This document shows, in pieces, positions 6,699 to 9,626 of a stretch of 9,626 bases of DNA. Every line of letters begins with the position of its first letter. The first letter of the stretch is position 1. Origin of the DNA: CAZSHG01 sp964606695 [NCBI: uncultured bacterium] (lineage in GTDB: Bacteria; UBP14; UBA6098); NCBI GenBank assembly GCA_964606695.1, contig CAZSHG010000045.1, positions 1 through 9,626 on the forward strand. Reading direction: 5' to 3'. The translations under genes were made by a program, and so were the position numbers. Below the pieces are notes generated by a model. That model ran no database searches. It saw only the letters and a program-made list of their open reading frames with translations, and was not told where the DNA came from.

Positions 6699-7072
6699 TT
6701 TAGCGTAAAAGACTTTTCCGATATTCGACTGTGATTTGATTAAGTATATTCCCGTCGGAGTGTTTTGAGGATACCAAAAGAACCGACCAAAATTATTTGT
6801 CTTCCCCTTTGTCAAAAGTTTCCCGTCTATAGTATAAATCGCTATCTCGGTATCGGTATCGCCATAAATAGAACAAAAAGAGTTGAACGGGTTCGGAAAT
6901 ATTTTAAGTTGCATTAATTCAGGAGTATTAAGGTTTTCCTTAATGCTGGAAAGCGTGTCATAGGTCATTCCTTCCGCGCTGTGCTTAATACAGGTAAAAT
7001 TTGCTCCGTAATCCTCAGATAGACAGATTTGTAACCATCCGAGGCCATAACTATACCCAAAGACTTGTCCCG
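6691..7072 (-). repeat. 3' block shared with the neighbouring propeller gene, copy B
   Basis: Counterpart of 5544-5925, offset by 1147 bp, one mismatch in 382 bp. It includes the ribosome binding site (AAGGAGA on the minus strand) that serves paralogue A. Confidence 0.9.
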
Positions 7073-7820
7073 CGTAATTACCTCCAACGATGTCATAAAA
7101 GACAGGTGGTCCATCAATTAAAGATGTATCCAGTGGGAAGGTATTCATTCCAACGAAAGTCGAGCCGTAATCGGCGGAATAAAATATAGAATCGCTTGAG
7201 AGAACAAATAAATCGCCAGCTAAACAACCTTTTCGAATACAAATACAATTGTATCCAAATGTATAGATTGTTGTTTTAGATGATAAAGTATCGATACTAT
7301 GGTATATAGTACCATTACTTCTTAACATCACAAATAATTCGCCTGAGTTCCACCCTAAACAACCGGCATTATAATCGCTTCCAACTGAAATCGAATCATA
7401 ATCCTCACCGAAGTTAATCGATCTTACTAAATTAGCCCTGTTATTTGCATATACTTCACCGGATTCAAATCCTGATAACAGTAATTCGCCTGCGTAAGAG
7501 TTGCTTATTCTCCCAGACCACGTTTCACCTGAGTCAGCACTGTGCCACATATTTTCCCGATAGATTTTATAAAGATTCCCCGTCGAATAATCTGCTGTTA
7601 TAGCGGTTGGTGCCCAAATAGGGGAATCTGGAGTATATTTTACTATAAGTGTAGTTCCGGCATCTGTAGAGTAATAAATGAACGCCCCATCCAAAGAGTC
7701 CGGGCTGATATCCGGGCCCACGATGTAAAGCCCGCCGGGCGTGCGGTCTTTGGATATACGGAACTCGGCAAAGATAGAACATATCACCGCGAGAAAAAGT
7801 AATAAGAAGTTTTTTTTCAC
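6696..7820 (-). CDS. Secreted six-bladed Asp-box propeller protein with type IX-like sorting domain (paralogue B)
   Basis: A 374-aa exported protein, first gene of the coupled pair. The GTG at 7820 is chosen: AGGTGA lies 7 bp upstream and translation starts MKKNFLLLFLAVICSIFA, a clean signal peptide cut before EFRISKDR. A TTG at 7838 in the same frame would add six residues and put its start between weaker signals. Asp-box motifs lie near residues 51, 94, 134, 175, 215 and 268 (best: SADSGETW, SADYGSTF, SEDYGANF), again about 41 apart, giving a six-bladed propeller. The sorting domain is at 304-374. Residues 19-77 are almost the same as in paralogue A, the centre (80-245) differs strongly, and the last 124 are identical. 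The gene is AT-rich compared with glcD. Ligand or substrate is unknown; a sialidase function is not supported because the catalytic residues are not recognisable. Confidence 0.85.
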   Translation of the reverse strand: MKKNFLLLFLAVICSIFAEFRISKDRTPGGLYIVGPDISPDSLDGAFIYYSTDAGTTLIVKYTPDSPIWAPTAITADYSTGNLYKIYRENMWHSADSGETWSGRISNSYAGELLLSGFESGEVYANNRANLVRSINFGEDYDSISVGSDYNAGCLGWNSGELFVMLRSNGTIYHSIDTLSSKTTIYTFGYNCICIRKGCLAGDLFVLSSDSIFYSADYGSTFVGMNTFPLDTSLIDGPPVFYDIVGGNYAGQVFGYSYGLGWLQICLSEDYGANFTCIKHSAEGMTYDTLSSIKENLNTPELMQLKIFPNPFNSFCSIYGDTDTEIAIYTIDGKLLTKGKTNNFGRFFWYPQNTPTGIYLIKSQSNIGKVFYAK

Positions 7821-7889
7821 GAATAAATCACCTTTCAAGCTTCAGATTGGCTCCTTGTTAAACCGACCGGTTTTTCAGGCTAATATCCT

Positions 7890-8159
7890 TCACTTCACCT
7901 CCACGACCCATATCTCCGAATATGCTCCGTAGCCAGCGCTGTTTTTGGCGCGGGCGCGGAAGGCGTAGGTTATGCCCTCTTGTAAGGGGCCGAGTTCGAA
8001 GAAGGGTTCGTCCGAGGTGGCGAAGATTTTCAATTTCTGCGGCTCCCACCCGTTCGACAGGCTCAGGGCAGGGTCGGGGGGCGCAGGCGGCATTGCGGTT
8101 GTCGCACGGTTGCGGGTAATCCTCTGCTCGTTGCGGCGGTTTGCCCGAAGCCGTTTCGC
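7890..8159 (-). pseudogene. Remnant of a fibronectin type III domain protein
   Basis: The frame ending in TGA at 7890-7892 holds FELGPLQEGITYAFRARAKN, then SAGYGAYSEIWVVEVK. This is the second half of a fibronectin type III domain (strands E to G, with the typical Y-x-F-R-x-R-A-x-N-x-x-G core). Upstream, the same frame reads translated repeat DNA (PDPALSLSNGW) and then low-complexity codons to an in-frame stop at 8160-8162. The preceding part of a protein may continue in another frame (SGKPPQRAEDYPQPCDNRN), so a frameshift is possible. Without a signal peptide or full domain it is best taken as the 3' end of a decayed gene for a secreted or surface protein. It lies 69 bp upstream of paralogue B on the same strand. 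Confidence 0.6.
8049..8073 (-). repeat. Small interspersed repeat in the fibronectin remnant
   Basis: CCCTGAGCCTGTCGAACGGG on the minus strand translates as ALSLSNG, a peptide that marks a widespread short repeat in environmental genomes. It is in frame with the fibronectin strands that follow. It is related to the repeat at 62-106. Confidence 0.6.
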
Positions 8160-8209
8160 CTATCGGGTGGCTGGAGAGTTTATGTCGTATCATCTCTTTC
8201 ATCAATATC

Positions 8210-8238
8210 AAGGTAATTATATTTAAATATCGAGTCAA
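8210..8238 (-). promoter_or_regulatory. Possible promoter for the leftward genes
   Basis: On the minus strand TTGACT (8233-8238) is followed after 17 bp by TACCTT (8210-8215). TACCTTG also resembles the TAnnTTTG element of Bacteroidota promoters. The surrounding 8210-8290 is AT-rich. It would read into the fibronectin remnant and perhaps on into the propeller operon. Weak evidence. Confidence 0.25.
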
Positions 8239-8289
8239 GAAATATTTTCGGCAATGAAAAATATTTGCCCAGAAAACAGAAATGATCCT

Positions 8290-8520
8290 TATTACTCTTC
8301 GCTTTGGTGAAGATAAATTTGCAAAGTGTTTTGGGGAATTCGCTTTTCCCCTCGTTTCACAGCTCCATCTGTGAAATGCCCCTGCTCCCGAAGCTCTGCT
8401 TCGCTTAACCACGGCTGTGCCGTTTCCGATTTTCTAAAACCTGCGGGATTCGCTTTTGCCAACAGAAATCCTCTCACACCTTCACGCCGCGCTTCTAACG
8501 GCAAAGATAAATTCCTCTGG
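8290..8520. other. Mosaic of interspersed repeats, no gene
   Basis: No open frame here looks coding. It contains the second double-hairpin copy, a hairpin ACGGC-TGT-GCCGT (8411-8423), and a direct repeat GGRATTCGCTTTT (8335-8347 and 8445-8457) that brackets the hairpins. The segment 8466-8510 resembles another common environmental repeat type. It appears to be layered mobile or palindromic repeat DNA. Confidence 0.5.
8341..8403 (+). repeat. Double-hairpin interspersed element, copy 2
   Basis: CCCTCGT is followed by TTTCACAG-CTCCAT-CTGTGAAA (8355-8376), CCCCTGCTCC, then CGAAGC-TCT-GCTTCG (8389-8403). Order, spacing and most bases match copy 1 (minus strand, 5504-5443). In the first hairpin the outer bases differ but still pair: AACACAG/CTGTGTT in copy 1, TTCACAG/CTGTGAA here. 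Confidence 0.65.
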
Positions 8521-8521
8521 G

Positions 8522-8690
8522 AAGTGTAAGAATGGGGTTGGAAAGTGGAAGATTGGGGCTTTGGAAGGGGAAGATTTGGCTTCTGAGGGCAGGTATTGTG
8601 ATCCGAAGGGCGGGTATTGCCCTGCAAAGTGCGAGATTGAGTGAGGCGTGGGAATGAGGAGGATTGGGCTTGACGTAGGAAAATCGAGAT
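8522..8690 (+). repeat. Array 2 of degenerate 20-22-bp units
   Basis: About eight units of the same family as array 1, for example GAAGATTGGGGCTTTGGAAGG and GAAGATTTGGCTTCTGAGGGC, then more diverged units reaching GGATTGGGCTTGACG. The last unit runs into the -35 box of the mazEF promoter. It is purine-rich on the plus strand, as are arrays 1 and 3. Confidence 0.65.
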
Positions 8691-8699
8691 GTGTATTCA
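8670..8699 (+). promoter_or_regulatory. Probable mazEF promoter
   Basis: TTGACG (8670-8675) and TATTCA (8694-8699) are separated by 18 bp, 30 bp before the mazE start codon. The -35 box is embedded in the last recognisable repeat unit of array 2. MazE-type antitoxins usually repress their own promoter; I see no clear palindromic operator here. Confidence 0.45.
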
Positions 8700-8729
8700 A
8701 TGTAGAAACATTTGATTGGAGCGACGATT

Positions 8730-8972
8730 ATGAAAGTGAAGATTAAAAAATGGGGGAACAGCCTTGCGATACGCATACCGCATGCGTTTGCTGTGGAAAC
8801 CAACCTCCACGACAACTCGGTGGTGGAGTTTATTGCGCGCGACAACGAATTGGTAATTGTGCCCGTGAATGGGAACGAATTCACGCTGGAGGATTTGCTC
8901 GAAGGCGTGAAAGATGGCAATTTGCACGGCGAAATTGCTACCGGCGCACCGGTTGGAGCAGAGATATGGTGA
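8730..8972 (+). CDS. mazE: MazE-type antitoxin (AbrB/SpoVT fold)
   Basis: An 80-aa protein, the usual antitoxin size. The ATG at 8730 is preferred to the TTG at 8712 because GGAG (8718-8721) lies 8 bp upstream. The protein begins MKVKIKKWGNSLAIRIP, the hallmark of the swapped-hairpin DNA-binding domain shared by MazE, PemI and ChpBI. Residues 51-80 (FTLEDLLEGV, NLHGEI, GAPVGAEIW) match the acidic, flexible antitoxin tail that wraps around and blocks the MazF toxin. In known systems the MazE-MazF complex also represses the operon and MazE is degraded faster than MazF. The stop overlaps the toxin start by 7 bp, ensuring coupled translation. Confidence 0.9.
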   Translation: MKVKIKKWGNSLAIRIPHAFAVETNLHDNSVVEFIARDNELVIVPVNGNEFTLEDLLEGVKDGNLHGEIATGAPVGAEIW

Positions 8973-9325
8973 AGAATTGGACGCCGCGCCGTGGGGACGT
9001 TGTTTGGCTGACGTTCTCGCCGGACGTAGCCTGCCGAACGGCAACCGCCGGGCACGAACGGGCGGGGCGAAGGCCGGCAGTGGTTATTTCGCCGGAGGCG
9101 TTCAACGCAAAGGTTCGACTGGCGCTGTTTTGCCCGATTACCTCGCAGGTGAAGGGATACCCGTTCGAGGTTGCATTGCCCGAAGACCGCGACGTGCGCG
9201 GGATGATACTCGCCGACCAGATAAAGAGACTCGACTACGTTGCGCGGAACGCCGAGCTTGTTTACCATTTGCCCGACGACGCCCTCGCGGAACTTCTCGG
9301 CAAGATAAGGACACTTACTGAGTGA
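8966..9325 (+). CDS. mazF: MazF/PemK-type endoribonuclease toxin
   Basis: A 119-aa protein of the MazF/PemK/CcdB fold; the family is usually 110-120 residues. The ATG at 8966 has GGAG at 8955-8958, inside the antitoxin gene. Family motifs are GDVVWL (10-15), GHERAGRRPAVVISP (29-43, the conserved G-x-E-x-x-G-x-R-P segment with the catalytic Arg region), CPITS (56-60) and QIKRLD (85-90). Such toxins cut mRNA at short sequence motifs and slow growth under stress; the cleavage site here cannot be told from sequence. All core motifs are intact, so the toxin is probably active. The pair is GC-rich and lies between two repeat arrays, which is unlike the neighbouring AT-rich surface genes and suggests acquisition as a unit. 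Confidence 0.92.
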   Translation: MVKNWTPRRGDVVWLTFSPDVACRTATAGHERAGRRPAVVISPEAFNAKVRLALFCPITSQVKGYPFEVALPEDRDVRGMILADQIKRLDYVARNAELVYHLPDDALAELLGKIRTLTE

Positions 9326-9351
9326 TTTTTGCCAGACTACTTATTACTAAA

Positions 9352-9480
9352 GAGGCTCTGAGATTTGGGGTATGGGGATGAGATTGGGGCTAAGTTGATT
9401 GCTGTTGTTCTGGGAAGAGTAAGATTGGGGCTGGAAAGTCGAAGATTTGAACTCGAAAATGTAAATTCGGCCTCCCCAAA
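9352..9480 (+). repeat. Array 3 of degenerate 20-22-bp units
   Basis: About six units downstream of mazF, for example GAGATTTGGGGTATGGGGAT, TAAGATTGGGGCTGGAAAGTC and GAAGATTTGAACTCGAAAAT. The stretch GGGGCTGGAAAGTCGAAGA is nearly the same as a stretch of array 1 near 5289-5306. The orientation is the same as in arrays 1 and 2. Confidence 0.6.
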
Positions 9481-9508
9481 AAAGGTTTTTGTTTATGAAG
9501 AGGCCGAA
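9466..9508. terminator. Long inverted repeat, possible bidirectional terminator
   Basis: TTCGGCCTC (9466-9474) pairs perfectly with GAGGCCGAA (9500-9508). The 25-bp loop can form an inner CAAAAA-AGG-TTTTTG hairpin. On the minus strand the stem is followed by a T-rich stretch (TTTACATTTT). It sits between mazF and the convergent gene at the right edge, where a shared terminator would be expected. The left arm belongs to the last unit of array 3. Confidence 0.4.
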
Positions 9509-9537
9509 CTAATTTGTGAGATTAAACTTATATTGCT

Positions 9538-9626
9538 CTACTCCTTGACCGCTCTCGCACCGATGAAATTAGCGGCGCGGAAATCTATAGGTTCTGGGAC
9601 GTCGGCAAGGTTGAAAGCCTGTGAGC
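9538..9626 (-). CDS. C-terminal end of an unrecognised protein (partial)
   Basis: On the minus strand an open frame enters from the right edge and ends at TAG (9538-9540). It reads FNLADVPEPIDF, then RAANFIGARAVKE, which looks like ordinary protein sequence, but I do not recognise the family. The inverted repeat 30 bp downstream would suit as its terminator. The opposite strand also holds a short open stretch ending DVGKVESL before TGA, so strand assignment is uncertain. The start lies outside the window. Confidence 0.3.
   Translation of the reverse strand, partial: SQAFNLADVPEPIDFRAANFIGARAVKE

Noticed and set aside
5549-7820. Propeller proteins as true sialidases
   Set aside because: Only Asp-box motifs are present; these are structural and occur in many non-enzymatic propellers, and I see no catalytic Arg triad or FRIP motif.
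7860-7873. Hairpin AAACC-GACC-GGTTT as a terminator
   Set aside because: Only five base pairs, mostly A/T, and the T run is on the strand that has no gene ending there.
8216-8238. TATAAT (minus strand, 8216-8221) as -10 partner of TTGACT
   Set aside because: The spacer is only 11 bp, too short for a sigma-70 promoter; TACCTT at 17 bp was reported instead with low confidence.
7858-8412. 184-codon minus-strand frame
   Set aside because: It runs through the double-hairpin repeat, AT-rich promoter-like DNA and the antisense or frameshifted part of the fibronectin remnant, with no coherent domain.
8292-8700. Minus-strand frames through array 2 and the second hairpin element
   Set aside because: They are translated repeat DNA rich in Pro, Ser and His with no recognisable fold.

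Overview
The window looks like part of a genome from an uncultured bacterium of, or near, the FCB group (candidate-phylum type such as WOR-3, Cloacimonadota or Zixibacteria-like). The grounds are C-terminal secretion/sorting domains of the type IX kind (FPNPFNS start, strand-rich body, GIYLIKS and VFYAK end), a long secreted fibre whose N-terminal VISYQGRL module is common in such genomes, and intergenic DNA full of short interspersed repeats. No 16S or other marker gene is present, so this placement is an inference.

Layout. 1-145 (+): last 47 codons of a secreted protein ending in a sorting domain. 176-3199 (+): a 1007-aa secreted fibre-like protein built around about 53 tandem decapeptides of the form G-I-x-I-x-x-P/S-x-x-N/D. 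3200-3513: decayed gene DNA with a second, broken sorting-domain tail. 3514-4911 (-): a GlcD-type FAD-linked glycolate/D-lactate dehydrogenase, the only clear metabolic gene, GC-rich and apparently read from a nearly leaderless promoter. 4950-5340: an array of about 17 degenerate 20-22-bp units. 5397-5537 (-): a signal-peptide stub of a third secreted gene, cut short by a double-hairpin repeat. 5549-6685 and 6696-7820 (-): two tandem Asp-box (BNR-like) six-bladed propeller proteins with signal peptides and almost identical 3' ends. 7890-8159 (-): a fibronectin type III remnant. 8290-8700: a second double-hairpin element and a second 20-22-bp array. 8730-9325 (+): a MazE/MazF-type toxin-antitoxin pair. 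9352-9480: a third array. 9466-9508: a long inverted repeat. 9538-9626: the tail of an unrecognised gene, probably on the minus strand.

How it fits together. Most of the coding capacity goes to exported surface proteins: a fibre, propellers and sorting-domain tails, several of them duplicated, converted or broken. This reads as a plastic cell-surface locus. The propeller genes form a translationally coupled operon read toward the left; it once had at least a third member. The mazEF pair lies between two arrays of the same repeat family, in the same orientation. The glcD gene appears unrelated to the rest and has a different base composition.

The most novel features are the decapeptide fibre, the three dispersed 20-22-bp repeat arrays, the two-hairpin element with compensatory changes between its copies, and the 382-bp block shared by the two propeller genes.
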